Positions 1-8,985 are shown, counted from the stretch's first letter. The stretch is DNA of 19,319 nt from Prevotella sp. UBA1378 (GCA_002305505.1 DBRC01000034.1:12354-31672); one strand, 5' to 3'. Made by a program: numbers and translations. Notes: a model not told the origin generated them from the sequence alone.

Positions 1-38
1 GCAAGGGGGGCACCGCCGTCCGGACTAACGTGGTGTCC

Positions 39-58
39 TTATCCCGAGCCCAGGTAAA
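39..58. repeat. Short imperfect palindrome, copy 1 (TTAYCCCGA-nn-TCGGGRTAA family)
   Basis: TTATCCCGA is followed by GC and then CCAGGTAAA, giving an imperfect inverted repeat. The left arm TTATCCCGA is the exact reverse complement of the TCGGGATAA in the copy at 18143-18163. Other relatives lie at 18184-18203 and 19190-19211. All are intergenic. Possible roles are an insertion-sequence end or an extragenic palindromic repeat; neither is proven. Confidence 0.45.
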
Positions 59-253
59 TATTTCTGATATTATTACAATAAATCTTTCCGCCCCATCATC
101 CCCCCTGCTGCCCTTGGCTTGCTTTCTCCGAATGTGCTTTTAGTGATTGCATTGCTGTGCCTGCTATATGCCATCAGGCTTTTTCTTTGCAAAAATATTG
201 TTAAAAGTGGGGCATGCCAGTAAGAAAAGAGACATACATTCTTAAATATTTTG

Positions 254-261
254 TATTTTTG
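254..261 (+). promoter_or_regulatory. Weak candidate -7 element for the regulator gene
   Basis: TATTTTTG matches the Bacteroidota -7 consensus TAnnTTTG. No TTG lies at the expected 19-21 bp upstream, and the implied leader of about 105 nt is long, so this is only a candidate. Confidence 0.25.
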
Positions 262-373
262 AAGCGATAAAATGAACAATACGTATTCTATAATAATATA
301 AAGGAGGGGCGTTTTCGGAAAGCCATGCGCAGAGCCTTACTTGTCGGGGCTATGCCGTGGCGGGGAAAGGTGC

Positions 374-3124
374 ATGAATATGAACTTTTTGATAAAGGCA
401 AACATGACGCGGTATATTTCTATCTTCTTGCTGGTTTTGTCGGTGCTCCCGGCAAAGGGCCAATCGGCAGCGATGGAGCGGCTCACGACTGAGGAGGGCC
501 TCTCGGGAGGCAGCGTGCAGCGCGTTTTCCGTGATAGCCGGGGGTATGTTTATATCGGTACGATGGTGGGGGTAGACCGCTTCGACGGCTCGAACGTGGT
601 AAACATAGCCTTCCCCCTCGACGGGCGGAGCGAGAAATGCTGGGTAAGCGGTATCGTAGAGACAAGAGGCGACGGTCTCATCGTAAGTAATAAGGTGGGG
701 TTGTGGAGGCTCGACCGCCGCACGCTGCAGATGACACGCATCTTCGAGGACGAGATGAATGTGGAGGTAACCTGCATGGCTGCTGACCACGACGGCACCG
801 TATATATCGGAACGGTGGACGGACTGTTCTCCTTGCGTGGCGGCCGCCTTGCCCGGATGGCGTTCCCGCAGCGTTCCCGCCATGCCGACCGCCACGTGGT
901 GGGCATGGCCATAGGCCGCCACGGAAAGCACAAACGGCTGTGGGCGGCTACGCGCCGCGGGTTGACCTGTATGGATGCGGCGCGTGGGAAAGAGGTTGCC
1001 TATACCCCGTTATACGGAGCGAAAGACAGGCGCGCGCTGAGCAGTGTGGCCACAGCAAGCGACGGGCGCGTGTTCGTAGGGACAAAAGGCGGCGACGGGC
1101 TGTTGCTCTACGATGCGAAGAGCGGCGTGTTCCTTCCATATATGTTTGCCGGTGCCGACATCAACGACCTTTTTGCCGACAGCAGCGGCCATTTGCTGGC
1201 AGCCACCGGTATGCAGGGGGCTTACGAAATCACGCTCGGCTCGGATTCGGTCAGCCGCCACTATACGTGCCGGGGTGGTGCGGGCACGGTGGCTTCGCGC
1301 TTCGAAAGCGTGTGGACCGTATACCGCGACCGGCAGGGCATCGACTGGCTGGGGTATCAGTTTTTCGGGCTCGATTATACCTGTTATAACCGCAATGTCT
1401 TCCGCACCTATGCCGTTCCCGGCGTTATCGACAGCCGGCAGTACCGGGTGCGCTCGTTCTTGCTCGACGGGCAGGACGTGTTGCTGGGCACCCGCAACGG
1501 CTTGTGCGCCGTGCGCGGGGGCAAGAGTGTGCAGCATGCCCCGGGCGGGGGCATCGTGACGCAGGTAGCACGCATGGGAAATGTTTATATGGTGGGCACA
1601 ATCGGCAGCGGATTGCGTTGTTACGACGTACAGACGCTTTGCGAAACGAATGGCCACGCCTTCTCGGTGCTGGCTGGCTCAAATGTCTATCAGTTGACCG
1701 ATGACCATTCGGGCAACTTGTGGATTTGCACATCGGCCGGGTTGGCACGCTATGATAAGTCGGCCGGAGTGTTGCAGCTGTTTACGGAGACCAACTCGCA
1801 ATTGCCGGACAACGAGGTGTTCTGCATGGGGTTCGACAGCCGCGGCATCGGGTGGGTGTCTACACGCGGCGGCCTTTGCCTCTATCAGCCGGATGGCGGC
1901 AGGCTCACGGTGCAGTCCTTGTCGGACATGTTCCGCCGTCCTTATCTGTTGCGTTCGATCGTCCCCGCCGGTGCCGACCGCATGTTGCTGCTCCCACAAC
2001 ACGGTTCCCCGCTTGTTTACGACATGGACGAGGCCCGGATGGACAGCCTGCAGCTTGCTGTTGCCGAGCGCAATCCGGCCTTCCTTTTCGTCCACAGGCT
2101 GGGGGGCGCCCATATCTTTGCTACCGACGAAGGGCTGTTCATGGGAAACCGCGACAGCATACGCCGCTTCGGCTATATCGACGGACTGCCCAATCTGCAG
2201 TTCCAGTCGCACTCTTCATTGCTTACCGCCAACCGTTTCTGGGCTGCAACCAACGGCGGACTGGTATATGCCGAGCTCCGCGACTTGGCTCGGCGGCAGT
2301 ATGAGCACATCCCCATCGTGCTCAGTGCCATCCAGACCGACCATTGGTATACCGACGCCGAGGTGAGCGCTTGTGTTTACGACGGGCAAATAAGGCTTAG
2401 CAGGCACCAAAGCGACCTCTCACTGGCTTTCTGTCCATTGGTGTTCGGAAACATAAAAGGCATCAGTTTCAAGTATCGGCTGGAGGGATATGACAGCCAG
2501 TGGCACACCGCTACCCACGACCGCCATATCTTCTACCGCTCGCTGCCTGCCGGCAACTATACCTTGCGCATCGAGGCTGTGGGCATGCCCGAAATGAACG
2601 TGGCCATGGCAGTAGCCGTTCCGTATACCTACGGGGCGCTTTCCATGGCCTTCGCGCTGTTACTGCTGTTGCTGCTGTGCGGCTACCTGCTGTATTGCCG
2701 GCTGTATAAAAAGGAGTATTTCTGGCAGCGCCTTTTGCCGAAACCCGGGAAATACCAGAAAAGCCGGATGGCAAAAGACGAGGGAGAGCGGCTGGCGGAT
2801 GTCTTGGAGCGCTATATGTACGAGAAAAAACCCTACGTGGAGCCTGATTTTTCGATGCCCGACTTGGCCAAGGCCATTGGCTGTAGCACCCACTCGCTGT
2901 CACAACTGTTCACCCAGTTTCTCAATTGCAGTTATTACGACTACATCGCCGCCTACCGCATTGCCGAGTTCAAGCGCCTGGCTGCCGATCCGCAGTATGC
3001 GAAATACACCATCAATGCCCTTTCCGAGTTGGCCGGATTCCGTTCGCGTACCCCCTTCCTTACGGCTTTCAAGAAGTTTACGGGTATGACGCCAAAAGAC
3101 TATATGAAATCGATAAGGAGATGA
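374..3124 (+). CDS. Membrane-anchored one-component regulator: Reg_prop beta-propellers, Y_Y_Y, TM helix, AraC HTH
   Basis: The protein has the sensor of Bacteroides hybrid two-component systems but no kinase or receiver. I chose ATG 374 because GGGGAAAGG lies 3 nt upstream and it is followed by a signal-type hydrophobic stretch (ISIFLLVLSVLPAKG); an in-frame TTG at 341 and ATGs at 380 and 404 are alternatives. After the signal come about 13-14 repeats ending in patterns such as VYIGT-GVDRFDG, LWICTSAGLARYD and FWAATNGGLVYA, consistent with two seven-bladed propellers. A Y_Y_Y domain follows (FKYRLEGYDSQWH to YTLRIEAVG, about residues 680-735), then one membrane helix (about 753-777). The AraC-type DNA-binding domain is at about 806-916, with two HTH units (SMPDLAKAIGCSTHSLSQLF and INALSELAGFRSRTPFLTAF). 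In this family the periplasmic propellers bind glycan fragments. By position it probably controls the lyase/glycosidase operon that starts at 3319. The 916-residue length is shorter than full hybrid regulators (about 1300-1400) because the kinase and receiver are absent. Confidence 0.9.
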   Translation: MNMNFLIKANMTRYISIFLLVLSVLPAKGQSAAMERLTTEEGLSGGSVQRVFRDSRGYVYIGTMVGVDRFDGSNVVNIAFPLDGRSEKCWVSGIVETRGDGLIVSNKVGLWRLDRRTLQMTRIFEDEMNVEVTCMAADHDGTVYIGTVDGLFSLRGGRLARMAFPQRSRHADRHVVGMAIGRHGKHKRLWAATRRGLTCMDAARGKEVAYTPLYGAKDRRALSSVATASDGRVFVGTKGGDGLLLYDAKSGVFLPYMFAGADINDLFADSSGHLLAATGMQGAYEITLGSDSVSRHYTCRGGAGTVASRFESVWTVYRDRQGIDWLGYQFFGLDYTCYNRNVFRTYAVPGVIDSRQYRVRSFLLDGQDVLLGTRNGLCAVRGGKSVQHAPGGGIVTQVARMGNVYMVGTIGSGLRCYDVQTLCETNGHAFSVLAGSNVYQLTDDHSGNLWICTSAGLARYDKSAGVLQLFTETNSQLPDNEVFCMGFDSRGIGWVSTRGGLCLYQPDGGRLTVQSLSDMFRRPYLLRSIVPAGADRMLLLPQHGSPLVYDMDEARMDSLQLAVAERNPAFLFVHRLGGAHIFATDEGLFMGNRDSIRRFGYIDGLPNLQFQSHSSLLTANRFWAATNGGLVYAELRDLARRQYEHIPIVLSAIQTDHWYTDAEVSACVYDGQIRLSRHQSDLSLAFCPLVFGNIKGISFKYRLEGYDSQWHTATHDRHIFYRSLPAGNYTLRIEAVGMPEMNVAMAVAVPYTYGALSMAFALLLLLLLCGYLLYCRLYKKEYFWQRLLPKPGKYQKSRMAKDEGERLADVLERYMYEKKPYVEPDFSMPDLAKAIGCSTHSLSQLFTQFLNCSYYDYIAAYRIAEFKRLAADPQYAKYTINALSELAGFRSRTPFLTAFKKFTGMTPKDYMKSIRR

Positions 3125-3129
3125 GCGGA

Positions 3130-3169
3130 ATGCACTTTCCCACCGGGAAGTGCATCTTGTTTTTGTTTG
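3130..3169 (+). terminator. Rho-independent terminator after the regulator gene
   Basis: The stem ATGCACTT-(T)-CCC pairs with GGGAAGTGCAT across the loop ACC, with a single bulged T. It is followed by the T-rich run TTGTTTTTGTTTG. It begins 6 bp after the stop codon, so the regulator and the lyase operon are transcribed separately. Confidence 0.85.
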
Positions 3170-3237
3170 TAAGGCGTTGTTGTTGAGTGTGTTGTGTGAA
3201 AACATAGCGTTTCTGATGGGGGAAGACTGATCGTGAT

Positions 3238-3271
3238 GGATAAAAGTTTGGAAACTGGCGGATAAAAGCTT
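3238..3271 (+). promoter_or_regulatory. Direct repeat overlapping the promoter: candidate AraC-type operator
   Basis: GGATAAAAGTTT at 3238-3249 and GGATAAAAGCTT at 3260-3271 match at 11 of 12 positions and start 22 bp apart, about two helical turns. The first copy overlaps the TTG box and the second abuts the -7 element. Direct half-sites about 21 bp apart are the usual target of AraC-family activators. The gene just upstream encodes an AraC-domain regulator, so I infer this is its site. Confidence 0.5.
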
Positions 3272-3278
3272 ATCTTTG
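3247..3278 (+). promoter_or_regulatory. Bacteroidota promoter for the lyase/glycosidase operon
   Basis: TTTG at 3247-3250 is separated by exactly 20 bp from TATCTTTG at 3271-3278, a full match to the TTTG/TAnnTTTG consensus of the Bacteroidota primary sigma factor. Transcription would start near 3285, giving a leader of about 35 nt before ATG 3319. Confidence 0.85.
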
Positions 3279-3318
3279 CAGTCGGACTATTAACGAATAA
3301 CAAAAACAGTATAAAGGT

Positions 3319-6300
3319 ATGAACAGAATCAAGTCTTTGATATTACCGGTCTTGTTGCTGCTTAGTATGACAGTTGCAGCACAGGATGACGGGCTGAAGT
3401 TGCATTACGATTTTTCCGTTGTTTCGGGTACCGGCGTAGGTGACGCATCGCCGTCGGGTGTCACGGCACAGCTGAAGGGGGTGGCTCAAGTAGTGCAGAT
3501 GGGCAAGTACCATGTGCTCGATTTAGGCAATGGCACCGGGTACCTTGACATGACATCGGCGGCGGGTAGCATCGTCAGTCAACTGACCGACTTCACCGTC
3601 TCCGTATATTATCGGGTAGATACAGATGCCGCCATTACCGGTGCCGGCAATTTCTTGTGGGCGTTTTCCAAGCTTATATATAATACGCAGACCGAAGGCC
3701 CGTATTCTGCCTATCGGATAAATGTTCAGCGAATGGCCAGCAGCGCCTCCGGTTGGGGCGGCGAGGTTGGTATGGAAGTAGGGACAGCTTCTGTGAAGGG
3801 CAGCTGGGTGCACGTGGCTTATCGCCAACGTGGCCAGCAGGGTGAGCTGTTCGTTGACGGGAAAAAGGTACAGTCGCTCTCCACGATGCCCATACTGAAA
3901 GATATATTTACGGAAGCTCCGGCCAATTGCTGGATAGGGCGGCCGCCTTTCGCCGGAGACAATTACCTGAAGAAGACGCTTGTGGCCGACTTCCGGCTCT
4001 ATGATGCGGCCTTGGGAAATGAGCGCGTTGCTGCGCTTGCGGCCACGACATCCGACCTCGAGCATGAATACAGGTATGGTACACCGGGCGATTTCACACA
4101 GTTGCGCACCGTGCTTGGCGAGTGCAGGGCCTTCCTCGAAGGTGCCATGGCGGGCTATGCCCCCAATGCGCTTGCCGAATTGCGCGATGCCGTAAGCATT
4201 GCCGATGCCGAACTGGCGGCGGCAAGGGCCTCGCAGCATCTTATAGATTCTTATGTGTCTGTCTTGCAGAAAGCCCTTGCACAAGCCAAGGCATCGGAAG
4301 GGTTCATGCCAAAGAGCGCTACGGCATTCCTTGCGGGCGACCATGGGTTCCGGCATCCGGGCGGTGTCAACTCGCAAGCCGATTTCGAGCGCATCAAGCA
4401 ACTGTTGGCTGCCGGCGATGAACGCCTCACCAAGGCATGGAATCAACTGTGTGCCAACGAATATGCACAGTCGGGTGTCGCCACATGGCCGGTGGAGACG
4501 ATAGTGCGCGGCGGTAGCAGCGGCCAGAACTATATGAATGCGGCGCGTGGGGCTGCCATGGCTTATCAGAACGCCCTGCGCTGGAAAATCGCAGGGACAA
4601 AAGCCAATGCCGACGCGGCCGTGCGCATATTGATGGCATGGGCAAAGGTATGCAAGCGCGTGGGCGGCGACACCAACCAGAGCTTGGCGGCAGGCCTTTA
4701 CGGATACGCGTTTGCACAAGCCGCCGAACTGATGCGCGATTACGAGGGATGGAGCCGCGCTGATTTCGAGGCATTCAAGCAATGGATGATTAATGTGTGG
4801 TATAACCGTAGCTGCGACTTTATCCGCCGCCGCCACAATACGTGGCAGAATACGGCCAATCCGGGTAAGGGAGAACGTCCCGGCCACTATTGGAGCAACT
4901 GGGGCTTGTGTAATGTGCTGTGCATTATGTCGATTGGTGTCCTGTGCGATGATGTGCACATGTACAATCAGGGCGTGTCGTTTTATAAATACGACCATGT
5001 AGGCACTTATACCGACCGCTCGTCGCAGGGCGTCATACTGAACGATGGCTGCAATGAGTTTATCGGCAATCTCGTGCCGGTGGTGCTTCCCGACAGCCGG
5101 GGACCACTGGGCTACTTGGGGCAGATGCAGGAGAGCGGACGCGACCAAGGGCATGCCTTAATGGCATTGGGGCTGGCCCTCGACGTATGCCAGATGGGCT
5201 ATAACCAGGGCGACGACCTCTATGCCTATATGGACGACCGTATCGCCGCTGGTATCGAACACGTGGCAGCACTCAACTTCGGAGGTGTGGCCGGCGCGTC
5301 GTTGCCATGGATTAACTATAACTACGCCGACTGCCGCGGAACGATGGGGGCTGGATGGATGCAGACTGCGCCTAACGAGGGCGGAAAAGGAGGGCTGCGT
5401 CCTTTCTGGGACCGTGCATTGGGCTACTATGAGGGCGTGCGTGGCATAAAGTTGCAATATGCCGGAAAGGCCAGCGAGAGGGTTGGCATCGACGGTGGCG
5501 GTGGGAACTATGGGCAGACTTCGGGTGGATTCGACCATCTGGGCTTCTCTACGCTTACCAGTTACCGTCCGCTGATAGACAAGAGCCAGGCACCCGTGAT
5601 ACTCAGCGGCGACATTCTTTATAAAGAGGAAATACTGAAGAACCACACCAATCTGGGCGGACTGAAATATAACTATGCAGCATGCAAGACGAAAGCGGTA
5701 GCGGCCGATGGGGCTGACATTACGTTGATGCCGCAACTGCCTGCCGGCGTCGGCGATAACGGGTCATGGCAATGGAACACTGGGGCCACCACGCGGCAAC
5801 TCGTCGTGAAGGCCGACCGCAGTTATGTTTACCGCGTGACTTATACTGCCGACAACGGCGTGAAAAGCGAGCAGGCCTTTTCCATAGCCGTAGAGGGCGA
5901 CTGTAATCCCGATACGACATACCCGGAAATCACTGTCGGCGGAGCGGTGGAGAGCGATACGGTAGCGACGGTGCTTTATGGTTCCAGCGTGGCTCTGTAT
6001 ACAGGGAACTCCACGGGATGGACCAACGATTACTTGTGGGACAATGGCGTGACAGGTAATAGTGCGGTGACCATTCCTGCCATCACGGCATCACGCACCT
6101 ATACCTGCCAGTACGCCAATCAGGGCGGCGCCGTCAGTGAGTGCCGTTTCAATATCAGGGTGGTGATGGCTAAGCAATACATCCAAGTGGGGAACAGCGT
6201 AACCGAAGGAGATGCAACCCGTGTGCTGAAAGGGAGCGACGTGGTATTGAGCCTCGTTATACCGAACACGGGCGATGCTGCCGACGTGGTATGGCAAGAC

Positions 6301-7578
6301 GGCTCGCGCGGACTGCTCTTCCAAGTGAACGACGTACAGGCCGACGGGACATATACGGCCACTTATCTGGGAAAGGAGTATGTGTTCAATGTATACCTGA
6401 AAACAGTAGACTATTCTTATCTGACCGACTATCTGACAACCGGGAAGGGCTATTCGCTTGTTGCGTCGGAAGACGGGCTTGCCCGGCAAGCTTCCGAATG
6501 TTATTTTGTGATGGCCAGTGACGACGCCGACTTGCTCATCGGACTGAAGAATGCGCCGAAAAACGGTAATAAGGCATTGTTCTTTCAAACTCCTTGCGAC
6601 CCGCTGGGCGACTTCTCCAAGGTGTGGACATTGGAGCCTTACAGCAATGCTTATGGTATCCGGAATATAGATTATGACGGACTGCTGATTCAGACAGAGT
6701 GGAATGCGCCTTATAATATGCGCACCCACGACCAGCCCTATGCTTGTGAATGGACACGGTTCAAACTGGCGTATGCCGACGGTGCATGGACTGTGGAGAA
6801 CGGGAAGTATGAAGGAAACTGGATGGGGCTGTGGACACCCGCGAACGGATATGTCGACGGCGAGGAGATTGCTTGTAACAAGACGGGCGACGACATCGCA
6901 AAAGTGCAGTTGTTCGCGGTAACCAAAGAGCGGTACCACCGCGATTTGCTTGAAGGCGCCACTCTTGCGGCACCTAAGGATGCTACGGTGTTGATTGTGA
7001 ATCCGTCGTTCGAGGCTGCTACCGGCGCAGGGTGGGAGCTCAAGGGCTCATGGGGCAACCAGCGCTACAACGGGGCTGCCGAGGTATGGCACAGTACCAA
7101 CTTCAGTATCAGCCAAACTGTCACGGGACTGCCCGACGGGCTGTATACACTGACGGTTCAGATGTGTAACGGGGAAGGGAGCAATACCGGGTACCTGTAT
7201 GCTGAATCGGGCGGTAATACGGCAACGGCAACCGTATCGCAGAGTTGTGCAGGCTCTGCCTTCAGCACCGAGCGCGACAAGATGGCCGCCAATGCCAGTT
7301 ACGGGAAACTATCGGTAGACGTGGATGTAGAAGACGGCACGCTTACTATGGGGATAAAAGAACCGTCGGCAGGCACGACATGGCTTGTTTTTGACAACTT
7401 CGTGCTGACATACCATGGCTCTTCTGCGACCGGGATAGAGGATGTGGGGCGCAGGGTATCTGCCGTGCCGGCTGTTGTTTATGATTTGCAGGGCCGCAAG
7501 GTGTGTTCGGATGCCGGTCAGCTTCCGGCATTGCCCAAGGGTATTTATATCGTCGGTGGCAAGAAAATACTGAAATAG
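3319..7578 (+). CDS. Secreted multidomain polysaccharide-lyase-like protein: LamG, alginate-lyase fold, Ig-like, C-terminal CBM-like
   Basis: A 1419-residue exported protein. Residues 1-21 form a signal peptide (ILPVLLLLSMTVAAQ). Residues about 25-245 look like a LamG/concanavalin-type lectin domain (LKLHYDFS at the start, FRLYDAALGNERV at the end). A helical linker (about 255-330) follows. Residues about 335-720 resemble the alginate-lyase (alpha/alpha toroid) family: a helix-rich segment with NTWQNTANPG, HYWSNWGLCN (H523, N527) and GRDQGHALM (H612), which could supply the Asn/His/Tyr used for beta-elimination. Two Ig-like segments (about 795-950 and 955-1030), an unassigned region (1035-1200) and a CBM-like beta domain (NPSFEAATG-GWELKG, 1228-1365) come next. 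The C-terminus (YDLQGRKV, LPKGIYIVGGKKILK) resembles a type A sorting domain. I infer extracellular or periplasmic cleavage of a uronic-acid-containing glycan; the substrate and exact PL family are not determinable by eye. It is the first gene of an operon with the glycosidase 3 bp downstream. Confidence 0.8.
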   Translation: MNRIKSLILPVLLLLSMTVAAQDDGLKLHYDFSVVSGTGVGDASPSGVTAQLKGVAQVVQMGKYHVLDLGNGTGYLDMTSAAGSIVSQLTDFTVSVYYRVDTDAAITGAGNFLWAFSKLIYNTQTEGPYSAYRINVQRMASSASGWGGEVGMEVGTASVKGSWVHVAYRQRGQQGELFVDGKKVQSLSTMPILKDIFTEAPANCWIGRPPFAGDNYLKKTLVADFRLYDAALGNERVAALAATTSDLEHEYRYGTPGDFTQLRTVLGECRAFLEGAMAGYAPNALAELRDAVSIADAELAAARASQHLIDSYVSVLQKALAQAKASEGFMPKSATAFLAGDHGFRHPGGVNSQADFERIKQLLAAGDERLTKAWNQLCANEYAQSGVATWPVETIVRGGSSGQNYMNAARGAAMAYQNALRWKIAGTKANADAAVRILMAWAKVCKRVGGDTNQSLAAGLYGYAFAQAAELMRDYEGWSRADFEAFKQWMINVWYNRSCDFIRRRHNTWQNTANPGKGERPGHYWSNWGLCNVLCIMSIGVLCDDVHMYNQGVSFYKYDHVGTYTDRSSQGVILNDGCNEFIGNLVPVVLPDSRGPLGYLGQMQESGRDQGHALMALGLALDVCQMGYNQGDDLYAYMDDRIAAGIEHVAALNFGGVAGASLPWINYNYADCRGTMGAGWMQTAPNEGGKGGLRPFWDRALGYYEGVRGIKLQYAGKASERVGIDGGGGNYGQTSGGFDHLGFSTLTSYRPLIDKSQAPVILSGDILYKEEILKNHTNLGGLKYNYAACKTKAVAADGADITLMPQLPAGVGDNGSWQWNTGATTRQLVVKADRSYVYRVTYTADNGVKSEQAFSIAVEGDCNPDTTYPEITVGGAVESDTVATVLYGSSVALYTGNSTGWTNDYLWDNGVTGNSAVTIPAITASRTYTCQYANQGGAVSECRFNIRVVMAKQYIQVGNSVTEGDATRVLKGSDVVLSLVIPNTGDAADVVWQDGSRGLLFQVNDVQADGTYTATYLGKEYVFNVYLKTVDYSYLTDYLTTGKGYSLVASEDGLARQASECYFVMASDDADLLIGLKNAPKNGNKALFFQTPCDPLGDFSKVWTLEPYSNAYGIRNIDYDGLLIQTEWNAPYNMRTHDQPYACEWTRFKLAYADGAWTVENGKYEGNWMGLWTPANGYVDGEEIACNKTGDDIAKVQLFAVTKERYHRDLLEGATLAAPKDATVLIVNPSFEAATGAGWELKGSWGNQRYNGAAEVWHSTNFSISQTVTGLPDGLYTLTVQMCNGEGSNTGYLYAESGGNTATATVSQSCAGSAFSTERDKMAANASYGKLSVDVDVEDGTLTMGIKEPSAGTTWLVFDNFVLTYHGSSATGIEDVGRRVSAVPAVVYDLQGRKVCSDAGQLPALPKGIYIVGGKKILK

Positions 7579-7581
7579 AAG

Positions 7582-8985
7582 ATGCGGAAACTGTTCATAT
7601 TGTTATTGTCGGCTCTCTCACAGGGTGTATGTGCCGGTCATTTGAAGGTTTACCCGGCTCCGGATGGGGCGGTGCTCAATGATGATTTCTCAGTAAAGGT
7701 GCGGCAGCCGGGAGGCGACTGGCTGGATGTGAGCACCTATCTTTTCAAAGTAGACCGGCTGACGGACGGAAGGCATCAGCCGGAGAACACGTCGGTTGCT
7801 TCGTTTGATTTCGAAGGGAGGGTAGAGGTGGCCGTTACCTGCCGCAAGCAGCGGGTGGACAGTTGCCGTGTGCGCCCCTTGTCGTATGGCATCATCCCGC
7901 GTCATGACGGGCATACCATCACGTTCGTGCTCGACCGCCCGCGCTACTTATCAATAGAGGTGAACGGGGATATTTACCACAACCTGCAGCTGTTTGCCAA
8001 CGGTGTGGCACCCAAGGTGAAACGTGGCAAGGGTGTCATCTACTTCGGGCCCGGTATCCACCGGTTGCCGGCCGACTCGATGGCGGTACCCTCGGGCACC
8101 ACGGTGTATATCGACGGCGGTGCAATCGTTAAGGGCTGGTTTTCGGTATGGAAGGCGCACGACGTGCGTATCTTAGGGCATGGCATTGTAGAGCCCGGCC
8201 GCCACGAGGGCATCATGGTGCGCTACTCGCGCCGTGTTACTATCGACGGCCCCATCACCACGCAGATACCTGTCGGCGGTTCCGATTCGGTGGATGTCCG
8301 CAATGCTAAAGTCATCAGTTCGTATGGCTGGGGCGACGGATTCAATGTCTTTGCCAGCAATAATGTGAGCTATAACCATGTATTTGCCCGCACCAGCGAC
8401 GACTGTTCCACTATCTACTGTACGCGGAAAGGCTATCGTGGCGGGTGTCGGAACATCCGCGTGAGAGATGCCGTTTATTGGGCCGACGTGGCCCATCCCG
8501 TCATGATTGGCCTGCATGGCGACATCGCGCAGAACGAGGTCATAGAGGACGTGGTTTACGATGACATTGATATTCTGGAGCAATCGGAGCCGCAGATTGA
8601 TTATCAAGGGTGTCTGGCCATTAACAACGGCGACAATATCCTTGTGCGGCGCATCACGTTCCAGAATGTCCGCATCGAGAGTCTGCGCCAAGGCATGCTT
8701 TTCAATATGCGCGTATGTTTCAATAAGAAATACTGTGCGGCTCCTGGCCGTGGCATAGAGGATATACTGTTGCGCAACATCAGTTACAACGGTGCACAGC
8801 CCAATCTCTCCATCCTTTCTGGCTATGATGCCGGCCGCCGTGTGCGCAATATCCGCTTTGAAAACCTGCGCATCAACGGCAGGCACATCAGTGATGACAT
8901 GCCGGGCAAACTGAAATGGTACAAGACAGCCGACTATGCCCGTATCTTCATAGGGGAGCACACGGAGGGTGTGGCGTTTTTCTGA
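7582..8985 (+). CDS. Secreted right-handed beta-helix glycoside hydrolase (GH28/GH49-like)
   Basis: 467 residues with an N-terminal signal peptide (LFILLLSALSQGVCAG). An N-terminal beta domain (about 20-150) precedes a parallel beta-helix (about 150-467) with coils such as TTVYIDGGAIVKG, VRILGHGIVEPGRH and NIRVRDAVYWADVAHP. The active-site region resembles the polygalacturonase/dextranase clan: WGDGFN (D252), TSDDCSTIY (D273, D274) and HPVMIGLHGD (H305, H312). The first domain recalls the N-terminal domain of GH49 dextranases, so GH49 or a GH28 relative fits; I cannot decide between them. Only 3 bp separate it from the lyase-like gene, so the two are co-transcribed and presumably work in sequence on one glycan. 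I see no clear terminator directly after it. Confidence 0.82.
   Translation: MRKLFILLLSALSQGVCAGHLKVYPAPDGAVLNDDFSVKVRQPGGDWLDVSTYLFKVDRLTDGRHQPENTSVASFDFEGRVEVAVTCRKQRVDSCRVRPLSYGIIPRHDGHTITFVLDRPRYLSIEVNGDIYHNLQLFANGVAPKVKRGKGVIYFGPGIHRLPADSMAVPSGTTVYIDGGAIVKGWFSVWKAHDVRILGHGIVEPGRHEGIMVRYSRRVTIDGPITTQIPVGGSDSVDVRNAKVISSYGWGDGFNVFASNNVSYNHVFARTSDDCSTIYCTRKGYRGGCRNIRVRDAVYWADVAHPVMIGLHGDIAQNEVIEDVVYDDIDILEQSEPQIDYQGCLAINNGDNILVRRITFQNVRIESLRQGMLFNMRVCFNKKYCAAPGRGIEDILLRNISYNGAQPNLSILSGYDAGRRVRNIRFENLRINGRHISDDMPGKLKWYKTADYARIFIGEHTEGVAFF

Larger units (their letters stand above)
1..373. other. Intergenic region upstream of the propeller/AraC regulator
   Basis: I see no convincing gene in this stretch. 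It holds one copy of a short imperfect palindrome (39-58) that recurs near the DpnI-like gene. The part from about 180 to 300 is AT-rich and contains a possible -7 element TATTTTTG at 254-261, without a good TTG 20 bp upstream. A purine-rich stretch AAGGAGGGG sits at 301-309. The first 35 bases may be the end of something outside the window; I cannot identify it. A 68-codon open frame on the minus strand (73-279) has no recognisable features and I do not call it. Confidence 0.5.

Noticed and set aside
73..279. 68-codon minus-strand frame
   Set aside because: No family resemblance, no good ribosome site or promoter; likely chance.
325..492. 55-codon frame from ATG 325 preceded by AAGGAGGGG, overlapping the start of the regulator gene
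   Set aside because: The purine-rich stretch is about 15 nt from the ATG, the product has no recognisable feature, and it overlaps the regulator's signal peptide in another frame.
3523..5154. Long minus-strand open frame (543 codons) opposite the lyase-like gene
   Set aside because: It is a shadow of the GC-rich coding strand: the plus-strand protein has signal peptide and domains, and the antisense product has none.
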